Shown: piece by piece, positions 33,097 through 41,237 of the stretch
Position numbering within the stretch: position 1 is the first letter of the stretch
Layout: each line of letters starts with the position of its first letter
Assembly: GCA_016931995.1 (NCBI GenBank)
Contig: JAFGDS010000062.1
Coordinates: 1 to 42,789 of the forward strand
DNA: 42,789 nt
Reading direction: 5' to 3'
From: Pirellulales bacterium
GTDB lineage: Bacteria > Planctomycetota > Planctomycetia > Pirellulales > Thermoguttaceae
Position numbers and translations under genes: made by a program
The notes under the pieces: model-generated
Seen by the model: only the letters and a program-made list of their open reading frames with translations
What the model was told of the DNA's origin: nothing
The model's database searches: none

Positions 33097-33168
33097 GTCA
33101 TGCCGAGCGAAGCGAAGCATCTCGGTATGCGCAACGCCGACGAGATCCTTCGCTTCGCTCAGGATGAC
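33097..33168. repeat. GATCC-TTCGC hairpin repeat pair between epimerase and Tat gene
   Basis: Left unit 33097-33123 (ATGCT with GGCAT, one possible wobble) and right unit 33142-33168 (ATCCT/AGGAT). Confidence 0.8.
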
Positions 33169-33198
33169 CCCCAACACCCGATCCGGAGGCGAACCGCC

Positions 33199-34236
33199 AT
33201 GGCCGACAAGACCGACCGTCGTTGTTTTCTGGCCCGGGGCGTGTTGGGCGCGGTGGGCGCGGGCGCGGTGCTCGGTAGCGTCGAGGAGCGGACGCTCCAG
33301 GCGGCGCTGGCCGACGGCGCGGCCCGGCCCAGCCAGGGCGAGCCGGCCCAGCCCGTCACGGACATCCCGCCGGGCAGCCTGCCGTTGGGCAAGATCGGCG
33401 GGGTCGCGCTGAGCCGGCTGTTCATCGGGGGCAACCTGATCGGCGGCTGGGCCCACAGCCGCGATCTGATGTACGGCTCGCGGCTCTTCCAGAAATACAA
33501 CACCGAGGCCAAGGTGTTCGAGACGCTGGATCTCGCCCTGGCCTGCGGCGTCAACACGATCCAGTTGGACCCGGCCTGCTGGGGTCCCGTGACGAAGTAC
33601 AACCAGAGCCGCCAGACGAAGATCCAGACGATGGTGTGCGTGCCGCTGGCAAGCGACAAGAACGAGATGAACGACGCGATCCGCAGGCAGATCGACCTGG
33701 GCGCGACGTTCGTCTACTCGCACGGCGGAGTGACGGACACGCACATGATGAACGGCGGCGGCGTGGACGCGATCGGGCAGATGCTCGACCTGATCAAGGC
33801 CCAGGGCGTGCCGGCGGGCGTGGGCGGCCACTCGCTCAACATGCCCATCGAGTGCGAAAAGGCCAAGCTGCCCGTGGACTATTACGTCAAGACGTTCCAC
33901 GGCGACCGGTACTGGTCGGCCACGCCGGTCGCGGGGCGCGAGGAATACGACTGGATGCGGATCAACCCGGACCACGACAAAAACCACGACAACATGTGGT
34001 GCAACAATCCGGAGGAGACGGCCGCTTTCATGGAGAAGGTCGAGAAGCCCTGGGTGGCGTTCAAGGTGATGGCCGCGGGGGCCATTCCGCCGCGCGTCGC
34101 GTTTCGTGACGCCTACCGCAACGGCGCCGATTTCATTATCGCCGGCATGTTCGACTTCCAGATCGAGGAAGACGTGAAGATCGCCATCGACGACGTCCGG
34201 CGGACGCGGAAGCGCAAACGGCCCTGGCACGGATAA
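33199..34236 (+). CDS. Tat-exported TIM-barrel-like protein (aldo/keto reductase-like)
   Basis: 345 aa from ATG 33199, with GGAGG nine bases upstream. DRRCFLARGVLGAVGAGAV is a twin-arginine signal. The mature protein opens GKIGGVALSRLFIGGNLIGG, which resembles the first strand of aldo/keto reductases, and continues with ALACGVNTIQLDPACWG, DLGATFVYSHGGVTD, VPAGVGGHSLNMPIECEKAK and AFKVMAAGAIPPRVAFRDAY. These repeated strand-helix units look like a TIM barrel. The AKR catalytic Tyr/Lys pair cannot be placed with confidence, so substrate and reaction are open. Lying after the epimerase and gfo genes, it probably serves the same sugar pathway outside the cytoplasm. It is 12 bp from the PHA_gran_rgn gene and likely co-transcribed. 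Confidence 0.65.
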   Translation: MADKTDRRCFLARGVLGAVGAGAVLGSVEERTLQAALADGAARPSQGEPAQPVTDIPPGSLPLGKIGGVALSRLFIGGNLIGGWAHSRDLMYGSRLFQKYNTEAKVFETLDLALACGVNTIQLDPACWGPVTKYNQSRQTKIQTMVCVPLASDKNEMNDAIRRQIDLGATFVYSHGGVTDTHMMNGGGVDAIGQMLDLIKAQGVPAGVGGHSLNMPIECEKAKLPVDYYVKTFHGDRYWSATPVAGREEYDWMRINPDHDKNHDNMWCNNPEETAAFMEKVEKPWVAFKVMAAGAIPPRVAFRDAYRNGADFIIAGMFDFQIEEDVKIAIDDVRRTRKRKRPWHG

Positions 34237-34248
34237 TAGGAACGCATC

Positions 34249-34557
34249 ATGCCCCAACTTTCGGTTTCGGTTCCGCACGCGCTGGGTCGCGAGGAGGCGC
34301 TGCGCCGGCTCCGCAATGAATCGGACGTGGCGAAGTCGGCCTTCGGCGATCGGGTTCGCGATCTGGTCGAGGACTGGGGTAACGATGGCATGTCGTTCCG
34401 GTTCTCCGCGATGGGGATGGCCGTCGAGGGCAACGTCGCCGTCGAGGAGGCGGCGGTAACCACCACCGCGAAGCTGCCGCTGGCGGCCATGATGTTCAAA
34501 GGGCTCATCGAACAGCGGCTGCGCGACCGCCTGGCCGCGGTCCTGGCGGCGAATTGA
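34249..34557 (+). CDS. PHA_gran_rgn family small protein
   Basis: 102 aa from ATG 34249. SVPHALGREEALRRLRN at the start, FRFSAMGMAVEGNVAVEE in the middle and LPLAAMMFKGLIEQRLRDRL at the end match the polyhydroxyalkanoate-system family PHA_gran_rgn. Its members are found in many bacteria, and the link with PHA granules is by association only. It follows the Tat-exported gene by 12 bp on the same strand. No PHA synthase is in the window, so a storage role here is not supported. Convergent with the chemotaxis cluster. Confidence 0.7.
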   Translation: MPQLSVSVPHALGREEALRRLRNESDVAKSAFGDRVRDLVEDWGNDGMSFRFSAMGMAVEGNVAVEEAAVTTTAKLPLAAMMFKGLIEQRLRDRLAAVLAAN

Positions 34558-34580
34558 GGACCGCCCTCTCACGCGGGCGT

Positions 34581-34644
34581 GTGCCACTGGCTCCGCCAGT
34601 GCTGAATCGCCTTTGTTTCCGAGCACTGGCGGAGCCAGTGGCGC
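34581..34644. repeat. Inverted pair of the 22-nt hairpin between convergent operons
   Basis: Copies at 34581-34602 (loop TCC) and 34623-34644 (loop GGA) lie between the ends of the sugar cluster and the chemotaxis cluster, where a bidirectional stop would be useful. No T-tract follows. Confidence 0.85.
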
Positions 34645-34670
34645 CCCAAACGGGCCTTCAACGCGATCCC

Positions 34671-35066
34671 TCAATTCTGACGCACTACACTGGCGCTGGC
34701 CGCGGAGGGTACGAGCGCGTCGAGCGATTGGACGACGTGGTCCTTGTCGAACGGCTTGATGAGGAAGTCGGCCGCCCCGAGCTTGAACGCCTCCTTGAGG
34801 ACCTCCTTCTGATTGAGCGCGCTGACGACGAGCACCACCGCGGTCGGGTCGAGGTGGCGAATGCCCTCGAGGGCGTGCAGCCCGTTGTACTCCGGCATGA
34901 CCAGATCCAGCGTGACCGCGTCCGGGCGCACGGCGGCGTACCGGTCGATGGCCTCTTGGCCGTTGGCCGCCTCGGCGGCGATCTCCCATCCCGCGGCCGT
35001 GGCGGCATCCTTGATCATCTCCCGGATGATGAGGGCGTCGTCCGTCACCAACAACCGTCGTGCCAT
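34671..35066 (-). CDS. CheY-like response regulator, single receiver domain
   Basis: 131 aa from ATG 35066, preceded by GGGAGAGG. The receiver domain covers the whole protein. The acidic pair is in LLVTDDALIIREM, the phospho-acceptor Asp in AVTLDLVMPEYNGLHAL, the conserved Thr/Ser switch is Ser in LVVSALNQKEV, and the Lys is in FLIKPFDKDHVV. No output domain follows, so it should act as a chemotaxis output protein or phosphate sink. It is last in the cheW-cheR-cheA-cheC-cheD run, 29 bp after cheD. The second, divergent cheY (41238) is only moderately similar, so the two probably have different jobs. Confidence 0.9.
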   Translation of the reverse strand: MARRLLVTDDALIIREMIKDAATAAGWEIAAEAANGQEAIDRYAAVRPDAVTLDLVMPEYNGLHALEGIRHLDPTAVVLVVSALNQKEVLKEAFKLGAADFLIKPFDKDHVVQSLDALVPSAASASVVRQN

Positions 35067-35095
35067 GTCAAAGCCTCTCCCCGATTGGGCCCGGG

Positions 35096-35587
35096 TCACA
35101 AAACGCGGCTCGGGTGGCCAACCATCTCAACGATCATCTTGCCCGTGCCGCAATCGAACGTCACGCGGCGGCCGGCGCGGCCGCCCGCGTCCTGCGCGGC
35201 GACGCGGATGCCGGCCTTGCGCAGCGCGGCCTCAACGGCCTCGACGTTGGCCTGGCCGATCTGAATGGGACCGTCATACCCGAACATGCTCGCCCCTCCG
35301 GCGTACTTCGCCACGAACAGGGCGTCGGGACCGGCCAACCCCGTCAGCATCCGAATCATCTCGCCAACGGCGGTGTCGGCGTATTTGCCCGGAACGTCCC
35401 CTCGACCCATGGATTCCGGCAGGACCACGTGCGCCAGGGCGCCCACCTTTTGCCGGGGGCAATGGATCGCCACGCCGACGCAGGAGCCCAGCACCGCCCA
35501 GAGCCGGGCGGGCCCCGACGCGGCCACGAGACGTCCCATGCCGACGTTCGCCTCCGCGACGGCGCTTTGCAATACGCACGTGTCCAT
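35096..35587 (-). CDS. cheD: CheD, chemoreceptor glutamine deamidase
   Basis: 163 aa from ATG 35587, with GAAGGGA seven bases upstream. CheD deamidates glutamines on chemoreceptors and also binds CheC. The active-site Cys is in AVLGSCVGVAIHCP and the His in VGALAHVVLPESMG, with the family segment DTAVGEMIRMLTGLAGPDAL. KYAGGASMFGYD and IGQANVEAVEAALRKAG are further CheD hallmarks. CheC binding raises its activity in Bacillus, and cheC is directly upstream here. No chemoreceptor gene lies in the window, so its substrates must be elsewhere in the genome. Confidence 0.94.
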   Translation of the reverse strand: MDTCVLQSAVAEANVGMGRLVAASGPARLWAVLGSCVGVAIHCPRQKVGALAHVVLPESMGRGDVPGKYADTAVGEMIRMLTGLAGPDALFVAKYAGGASMFGYDGPIQIGQANVEAVEAALRKAGIRVAAQDAGGRAGRRVTFDCGTGKMIVEMVGHPSRVL

Positions 35588-35683
35588 CAATGCTTCCCTT
35601 CGCGGGCCGTATGGTTTTCGGGTTCGTCCCTCAAAAAAACGCCAATCGCCGCATCGCGAGGGCCGCCGACGTGGTGCTCCGGT

Positions 35684-36301
35684 CTAGGGGGCGCTGTGCA
35701 GCGCGGCCTCCATCGCCTCGCGCATCCGTTCGGTCGGCACAAAAAGGACGCTCCAGTTGAGTTCCTCCCCTTCGCGATGGAATCCCGTGCGGCAAATGAG
35801 CACCTGGTCCGACGCCACGGCCTGAACCATCAGGGCCTGTTGGAGGACGCTGGCCCCGTAGTCCTGGATGAAGTAGGGAGCGGAAGGCACCAGCTCGCGG
35901 TCAATCAGCCGCGTCAGGGCGTTCATGTACGCGCAACCGAGGATGTTGCCCGTCTCGGTGAGGGCCGATTTCTCCAGATCGCTCCAGGGGCAGCTCTCGT
36001 CCACCTCGCGATTCAGGAGCGAGCCGACCAGTTGACGCCCGTTGTGGTCGTCGAACGTGAGAATCATCGCGCCTCCCAGCTCGCCCTCAAGCGATAGGAC
36101 AACCATCGTCAGCAGGTTGTCCTCGATGTTCAACTCGGAGCAGACGGCGGCAAGCGGAATCTCGCGCACCTCGTCCAGCGAGAGCGTGATCAGCCCGTCG
36201 GTCCACCGGCACATGGCCGCCGACGCGTCGTGGGTGGCCGACGAGAAGAGCTGGTGGAGCACTTCGAGCTGGGGGTTGCGACATCCAACGGCGTCTTTCA
36301 T
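35684..36301 (-). CDS. cheC: CheC-like CheY-P phosphatase
   Basis: 205 aa from ATG 36301, with AAGGA eight bases upstream. An ATG at 36334 overlaps the cheA stop (ATGA) and is the alternative start. The CheC/CheX phosphatase motif is present once in clear form: SALTETGNILGCAYMNAL, followed by a Pro about 20 residues later (LVPSAP). The expected first motif near the N-terminus reads LEVLHQLFSSATHDASAAM, in which the E-x2-N asparagine is replaced by His, so this half may be inactive. Other segments (VLSLEGELGGAMILTFDD) are typical of the family. CheC dephosphorylates CheY-P and binds CheD, whose gene follows. Confidence 0.85.
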   Translation of the reverse strand: MKDAVGCRNPQLEVLHQLFSSATHDASAAMCRWTDGLITLSLDEVREIPLAAVCSELNIEDNLLTMVVLSLEGELGGAMILTFDDHNGRQLVGSLLNREVDESCPWSDLEKSALTETGNILGCAYMNALTRLIDRELVPSAPYFIQDYGASVLQQALMVQAVASDQVLICRTGFHREGEELNWSVLFVPTERMREAMEAALHSAP

Positions 36302-36330
36302 GGCGTGGTCCTTCGCAAGATAATGGGGTG

Positions 36331-39279
36331 TCATGGCGAGGCGGCCGCGCGGACCTGCGACGCCATCGCAATCAGCGCCGGGACGTCGAGGATCAGCGAG
36401 ACGCGGCCGTCGCCCAGGATGCTTGCCCCGGCGATACCCGGCACGTTGCGGTAGTTTTCGGCCATGGATTTGATGACGACGTCCTGCTCGCCGACCACGC
36501 GGTCGACGGCCAATCCGATTTCCTGCCCGCTCTCGCCCACGATCACCAACGTCAATTCGTCCGACTCGCTCTGGTCTTCTCGCAAGGCGGCGTGGGCCCA
36601 CGTGAAGACGCGGTCGAGCCGGACGACGGAGACGACGCGGCCCCGGACGCGGGCGGTCCACTGCCCGTGGACGGTGGTCGTGTCCGCGCGGCGGATGCCG
36701 ACGATCTCGGCAACCGATTCCAGCGGCATCGCGAAGACGTCGCGGTCGATCTCCACCATGAGGCTGGGCAGGATGGCCAACGTCAAGGGGAGCTTGATGG
36801 AGAGGGTGGTGCCGCGTCCCGGCTCGCTGTCCAACTCGACGGTCCCGTTGAGCCCCTCGATTTTCGACTTGACGATGTCCATGCCCATTCCGCGCCCGGA
36901 CACCTCCGTGACGCGCTGGGCCGTGCTCAAGCCCGGCTCCCATATCAATTGGAAAATCTGGCTTCGCGAAAGCCGCTCGGCGTCGCCATCGGAAACGAGA
37001 CCCTTCTCCAACGCCTTCCGGAGGATGCTCTCGGGATCCAGCCCTCGGCCGTCGTCGTTCACTTGGATCAGGATGCTGTTGCCGCGGTGGAAAGCGTTCA
37101 GCGTGACGGTGCCCTCGGGCGGCTTGCCGGCCGCCTGGCGGTCCTCGGGCGACTCGATGCCGTGGTCGGCCGCGTTGCGGACCATGTGGATCAGCGGATC
37201 GCTAAGCTCGTCGATCATCCGCTTGTCCAGCTCCGTCTTCTCGCCGTGGATTACCAGACGGATCGACTTGCCGTTACCCCGGGTTATGTCGCGGATGACG
37301 CGTTTGAACCGGGCAAAGAGTGGACCGATGGGCACCATGCGGGTGTCCATCACCGTCTGTTGGAAGGCGTCGGTCACGCGGCCGAGCTGATGGATGGCCT
37401 CGCCCAGCTCGTTGACCGCCGCGTGCGCCCGGGCGAGCGACTCCACCTCCCGCCCGATCGGCTCGAGCTCGCGATGCACGCGCCGCGCCTGCGCGCGAAG
37501 CTCCGCCAGTTCCACCTGAAGCCCGTGGACGTCGGACGACCGCCGCTTCGATTCGGCCATCGTCCCCAACGAGGCGAGCACGTTCTTGATCGACTGCGCG
37601 GCTTGTTTGTCGCCAACCAGGGATCGCAAACCCTCGCCGAGCTGCGCGAACCTCGCCTGACTGATGACCAGTTGGCCCGCCAGGTTCATCAACTGGTCGA
37701 GCCGTTCGATCTCGACGCGAAGCGTCTCCGCCGGCTTCGCGGCGTTTTCGGCGGTTCGGCCGGCGTCGCGCGATTCCTCCGCCGCCGCGGGCGGACCGGC
37801 CAAACGACGCGACGAGACCTTGTTCAGGGCGGCCGCCGCGCCTGGCGACGGGACCGGACTTGCCTCGGGCGGCGCCTCCTCGCCCACGAGCGGCTCGACG
37901 AGCACGTCCTGCACCCCGGCCACCCGAAGAATCGGCGCCACCGCCTCGGCCTGTTTGTCGGTCGCCACCGCGAAACGGATTCCCGTCAGGTCGTCGATCG
38001 TATCAAGCGTCTCGGCCGGCGGGTCGAAATGGAAGACGTCGCCGACGCCGCTGAGCTTCTCGAACAGCAGCCGGGCCTTCAACCCAACCAGATCCAGCCG
38101 CGGCCGGAACGTGACCGCGCCGATGAGGGCGTCGCTTCCCAACGGCACGGACGCCGCCAAACGTCGCCTCAACTCGTCCGGCACCGTGGCCTTGCCCGGC
38201 GAACACGACGCCGGCCGGGAGACCGCGGAAGCCGCCGCCGACGGCCCAGCGGCGGGCGGCGCCGTCTGGACCGCGGCGCTCGGCATCGCGGCGAGCAGCG
38301 CCCGGGCGGGTCGGTTGAAGTCGTACTCGGCCGGGTTCCCCTTTTTGAGACCCTCGACGTATTGCCGCAGATGGTCCGTGCATTGCAGCATCGCGTCCGT
38401 CACCCCCGCGGACAGGCCGCATCCGGCGCTGGCGACGTTCTGAATCAAGTCCTCCATCAGGTGCGCCAGCTTGGCGGCCCGGTTTTGGCCGACCGACGCC
38501 GCGGAACCCTTGATCCGGTGCGAGATGATCAACGCCTGCTCGATGTCGTGCCGCGAGCCGCCGCCTTCGACCGACACGAACATGTCGGCCAACTGGTCCA
38601 GCGCCATCTCCGTCTCGTCGATGAAGATCGACAGGTACTTGGACGGCGCCTCGCCCTCGTCGCGGATGCCGGCGAACAAGTCGGGCGCGTCCGGCGCGTC
38701 AACGGGTGGGCCGGCGGCCGGCGGCGGCGAAGCCGGTTCGGACGTTGACGGATGGGGTTCCGCCGCGGCCGATTCGATCTGGATCTCGCGAAGCGCTCGT
38801 TCCGCGTCGGCCTGCGAGCTCTGATGGCGCTCGGCGCCGCTGGCTTGAAGCAGTTGGGCGATCTGCCCGATGATCGACTCGCACTCGACCGGTTCGGCTT
38901 CGGGATCCTTGAGGGCCCCGACGAGGCTCACGAGCCGGTCGACCGCCTGAAACATCAATTCGACGACGCTGCCGGTGATAACGAGTTGGTTCTTGCGCGC
39001 GGCGTCGAAGACGTTTTCGACGCGGTGGGTCAGCGTATTGATGTCGGTCAACCCCAGCATGGCCGACAGCCCCTTGAGGCTATGAGCCGACCGGAACATT
39101 TGGTTGAGCAGATGGTCGTCGCACCGCTCGCGGTGGTCCTCGGCCAGGGAACGAACCCATTCGTCGAGTTGCAGAAGATGGTCGTTGAGCGAGTCAAGAA
39201 GCTGGCCCGACTCGTCGAGGAAATCCCCCAACAAGCTTTCGAAGAACTCGTCTCGGGCGACGGGGGCCGTCTGGCTCAT
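36331..39279 (-). CDS. cheA: CheA, chemotaxis histidine kinase with two HPt domains
   Basis: 982 aa from ATG 39279, with GGAGGGA just upstream; its ATG overlaps the cheR stop (ATGA). Two phosphotransfer domains are visible: FRSAHSLKGLSAMLG with His66, and IISHRIKGSAASVGQ with His254. A proline-rich linker and a ferredoxin-like P2 region (about 385-465, LDLVGLKARLLFEKLSGVGD) follow. The dimerisation segment is near 520-630 (LRVEIERLDQLMNLAGQLVI). The ATPase domain has LSDPLIHMVRNAADHGIE, QVNDDGRGLD, SGRGMGMDIVKSKIEGL and GRGTTLSIKLPLT. The CheW-like regulatory domain ends the protein (AMPLESVAEIVG ... VGEQDVVIKSM). Autophosphorylation and transfer to CheY are expected. Two HPt copies are unusual but known in some bacteria. 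Confidence 0.95.
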   Translation of the reverse strand: MSQTAPVARDEFFESLLGDFLDESGQLLDSLNDHLLQLDEWVRSLAEDHRERCDDHLLNQMFRSAHSLKGLSAMLGLTDINTLTHRVENVFDAARKNQLVITGSVVELMFQAVDRLVSLVGALKDPEAEPVECESIIGQIAQLLQASGAERHQSSQADAERALREIQIESAAAEPHPSTSEPASPPPAAGPPVDAPDAPDLFAGIRDEGEAPSKYLSIFIDETEMALDQLADMFVSVEGGGSRHDIEQALIISHRIKGSAASVGQNRAAKLAHLMEDLIQNVASAGCGLSAGVTDAMLQCTDHLRQYVEGLKKGNPAEYDFNRPARALLAAMPSAAVQTAPPAAGPSAAASAVSRPASCSPGKATVPDELRRRLAASVPLGSDALIGAVTFRPRLDLVGLKARLLFEKLSGVGDVFHFDPPAETLDTIDDLTGIRFAVATDKQAEAVAPILRVAGVQDVLVEPLVGEEAPPEASPVPSPGAAAALNKVSSRRLAGPPAAAEESRDAGRTAENAAKPAETLRVEIERLDQLMNLAGQLVISQARFAQLGEGLRSLVGDKQAAQSIKNVLASLGTMAESKRRSSDVHGLQVELAELRAQARRVHRELEPIGREVESLARAHAAVNELGEAIHQLGRVTDAFQQTVMDTRMVPIGPLFARFKRVIRDITRGNGKSIRLVIHGEKTELDKRMIDELSDPLIHMVRNAADHGIESPEDRQAAGKPPEGTVTLNAFHRGNSILIQVNDDGRGLDPESILRKALEKGLVSDGDAERLSRSQIFQLIWEPGLSTAQRVTEVSGRGMGMDIVKSKIEGLNGTVELDSEPGRGTTLSIKLPLTLAILPSLMVEIDRDVFAMPLESVAEIVGIRRADTTTVHGQWTARVRGRVVSVVRLDRVFTWAHAALREDQSESDELTLVIVGESGQEIGLAVDRVVGEQDVVIKSMAENYRNVPGIAGASILGDGRVSLILDVPALIAMASQVRAAASP

Positions 39280-40178
39280 CGTTCCCTCCGGTCGGAGCGC
39301 GCATTGGGGGCGAGGGGACGTTGGAAGAGCCACGGCTGGATCCGCTGGTAGTCGCGAACCAGGTCGGCGACGCCGTCGGCCGCGCCGGCCATCAGGAGGC
39401 CGCCCGCCCGGATCCTCGACCGGACGTTTTCCAAAACCCGCTTCTTCGACGTTACGTCGAAGTAGATCAACACGTTCTTCAACACCACAAGGTCGAACGG
39501 CCCCTCGGCCAGGGGCTCCATCAAGTTGTGTCGGCGGAACGAGACCATCTTGCGGAGAATCGGCTTGGCCTGCCAGATGTGGGCGTCGCGCGCCTTGGTG
39601 AAAAACCGGTGATGTTCCGGACGAACCAGATGCATCGCTCGCTGGCAGAACACGGCCTCTTCCGCCTTCTCCAGCGCGCCGGCGCCGATATCCGTGCCCA
39701 AAACGCGGATTTCCCACGTCGACAGATCGGGTAACCCCGCCGCGATGCAGCAGGCAATCGTGTACGGTTCGTCGCCGGTGCTGCACGCGGCCGACCAGAT
39801 CCACAGCCGTCGCGGCCGTCCTCCGCTCCGCGCCGACTCGACGAGATCCGGAAGGAACCGCTGCCGAAACCAGTCCCATTGCACCTCGTCGCGAAAAAGG
39901 TACGTCTCGTGCGTCGTGATCTCCTGAAGGAAGGCGTCCCATTCCGGGTCGTTCGGGCGGAGCCGCCGAAGGTGCTCGTAGTACGCGTCGAATCCCGCGA
40001 TGCCGGTCTCCCGCAGCCGGCGCCGAAGCCGATTCGACAACAGCGTCTTCTTGTGCGGCGACACGCGAATTCCCGTCCGATCGTAAATCATCCGCGCGTA
40101 CCGCGCCAATTGTGAATCGGTCACCTGGACCAGATTCGTCTCGAACGAGGCGGGCTTGAGCAATTCGGGTGGCGACAT
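39276..40178 (-). CDS. cheR: CheR, chemoreceptor methyltransferase
   Basis: 300 aa from ATG 40178. CheR uses S-adenosylmethionine to methylate glutamates on chemoreceptors. The N-terminal all-helical domain has LARYARMIYDRTGIRVSPHK and LLSNRLRRRLRETGIAGFDA. The catalytic domain shows EITTHETYLFRDEVQWDWFR, the SAM-binding WIWSAACSTGDEPYTIACCI, VLGTDIGAGALEKAEEA and FDLVVLKNVLIYFD. Its stop overlaps the cheA start by four bases, indicating translational coupling. A cheB methylesterase, the usual partner, is not in the window. Confidence 0.95.
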   Translation of the reverse strand: MSPPELLKPASFETNLVQVTDSQLARYARMIYDRTGIRVSPHKKTLLSNRLRRRLRETGIAGFDAYYEHLRRLRPNDPEWDAFLQEITTHETYLFRDEVQWDWFRQRFLPDLVESARSGGRPRRLWIWSAACSTGDEPYTIACCIAAGLPDLSTWEIRVLGTDIGAGALEKAEEAVFCQRAMHLVRPEHHRFFTKARDAHIWQAKPILRKMVSFRRHNLMEPLAEGPFDLVVLKNVLIYFDVTSKKRVLENVRSRIRAGGLLMAGAADGVADLVRDYQRIQPWLFQRPLAPNARSDRRER

Positions 40179-40295
40179 GGCGTTGGGGCTTGGATGGAAG
40201 AGATCGCGTGAGGACGAATTCGGTTCTTCGCATAGGCGATGGGTCTCGTCGTCGCGCCAAGGGCGCCGTCGCTCTTGGCGATCCCTCGGGCCGCG

Positions 40296-40817
40296 TCACA
40301 CGGCAGCCGCGGCGGCCGCTTCCGCCTGGGCGGTTTCCTCCTGGCTCATAATTCGGTCGATGTCCAAGAGGATAAGGAGCCGGTTCTCCAGCTTCACCAG
40401 ACCCGTCAGGTACTCGTGGCCCAGGCCGGCCACCGTCGGCGGCGGCGGGGCAATCTGGTCCTGGGCGATCCGAAGCACCTCGCTCACCGCGTCCACGATG
40501 ATCCCGATCGTCTTGCCGCACACGTTGACCACCATGATCCGCGTTTCGTCGGTCGTCTCTTCCCGAGCCAGCCCAAACCGCAATCGCAGATCGACGATCG
40601 GAATCACCGTGCTGCGCAGGTTGATGAGCCCCTTGATATACGCCGGCGTCTGAGGCACCCTCGTGATCTCGCCCATCAGGATGATTTCCTGAACCTTGGT
40701 GATCTCGATCCCGTATTCCTCCTGCGCCAGGCGAAAGCTGACCAGTTGCATCGTCTCCATGGCTTCGGTTCGGCGATTCTCCTGCGTCGCCGTTTCGGCA
40801 TGCGTCACGGTGGACAT
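40296..40817 (-). CDS. cheW: CheW, chemotaxis scaffold
   Basis: 173 aa from ATG 40817, with GAGGAG eight bases upstream. CheW couples chemoreceptors to CheA. The SH3-like domain begins MQLVSFRLAQEEYGIEITK and has VQEIILMGEITRVPQTPAYI, KGLINLRSTVIPIVDLRLRF and GIIVDAVSEVLRIAQDQIAP, all family standard. An acidic and alanine-rich tail follows the domain. It is first in the minus-strand chemotaxis run, 117 bp before cheR. Its promoter was not clearly identified; TATAGT on the minus strand near 40912 is a possible -10 without a good -35. Confidence 0.95.
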   Translation of the reverse strand: MSTVTHAETATQENRRTEAMETMQLVSFRLAQEEYGIEITKVQEIILMGEITRVPQTPAYIKGLINLRSTVIPIVDLRLRFGLAREETTDETRIMVVNVCGKTIGIIVDAVSEVLRIAQDQIAPPPPTVAGLGHEYLTGLVKLENRLLILLDIDRIMSQEETAQAEAAAAAAV

Positions 40818-40876
40818 GGAACGCTCCTCTTATCCAGTTGGATTGGAGTGGGTCGCCTCAACTCGTGCCGGGTGAC

Positions 40877-40998
40877 GACGCCACCCGACGGCGTCTCCCC
40901 ACGCGGTGGAACTATAGGTTATGCCACCCCTGGCTGATCCTCGCCGCACAATGATCCTGTCAGACTTACAGGCGTGCCGGTTGGTGGGATCCAACCGG
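40877..40998. repeat. Hairpin-rich stretch between cheW and divergent cheY
   Basis: Three perfect short hairpins: GACGCC/GGCGTC (40877-40895), CCTGT/ACAGG (40956-40972) and CCGGTTGG/CCAACCGG (40977-40998, 6-nt loop). They lie in the 420-bp gap 40818-41237, which has no gene I can support. Which strand is transcribed here is unknown. Confidence 0.6.
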
Positions 40999-41080
40999 TT
41001 GTACCGCGACGGGAGAGCCCAGGACCCAAGGGGCTTCGGTTCCATCCGGCGGCGGATCGACGCGGCCCGCGACGCCACAC

Positions 41081-41109
41081 GGCGCGTCCGCGCGTGTCGC
41101 GGACGCGCC
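41081..41109. repeat. Perfect 12-bp hairpin upstream of cheY
   Basis: GGCGCGTCCGCG (41081-41092) pairs with CGCGGACGCGCC (41098-41109) around CGTGT. Very stable, but neither side has a T-tract, so it is not a standard intrinsic terminator. Confidence 0.75.
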
Positions 41110-41142
41110 GCCGCGCTCCCTCCCGGACGCGCCAACCGCCAT

Positions 41143-41170
41143 TTGACAAACCCGTCGCGTGACCTAGGAT
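41143..41170 (+). promoter_or_regulatory. Sigma70-like promoter of the divergent cheY
   Basis: TTGACA (41143-41148, perfect), a 16-nt spacer and TAGGAT (41165-41170). The transcript would start near 41177, just before the hairpin at 41182. Confidence 0.6.
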
Positions 41171-41181
41171 TTCACGAAAAC

Positions 41182-41205
41182 GGAACCAAGCGACGGCTTG
41201 GTTCC
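41182..41205 (+). promoter_or_regulatory. Perfect 10-bp hairpin at the predicted 5' end of cheY mRNA
   Basis: GGAACCAAGC (41182-41191) pairs with GCTTGGTTCC (41196-41205) around GACG. It begins about five bases after the predicted start of transcription, where such stems can protect an mRNA from 5'-end decay. Confidence 0.6.
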
Positions 41206-41237
41206 CTAAATGAGAGAGCAGACAACGGGGATGAACC

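Noticed and set aside
25813-33168. Integron attC sites suggested by palindromic repeats next to each gene
   Set aside because: No RYYYAAC/GTTRRRY core pair, no integrase, and genes are large co-oriented enzymes rather than cassettes.
36328-38748. 806-codon open frame opposite cheA
   Set aside because: Antisense of the CheA kinase core, no recognisable domain.
36331-40521. A single 1396-aa CheA with a long N-terminal extension
   Set aside because: The extension lies opposite no gene but overlaps cheR in another frame; the ATG at 39279 has a good ribosome binding site and a standard CheA N-terminus.
41081-41109. Intrinsic terminator between cheW and cheY
   Set aside because: The stem is strong but there is no T-tract on either strand and no gene ends here.
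40818-41237. A known riboswitch class (cyclic di-GMP or similar) upstream of cheW
   Set aside because: I could not match the conserved core of any class; only plain hairpins are visible.
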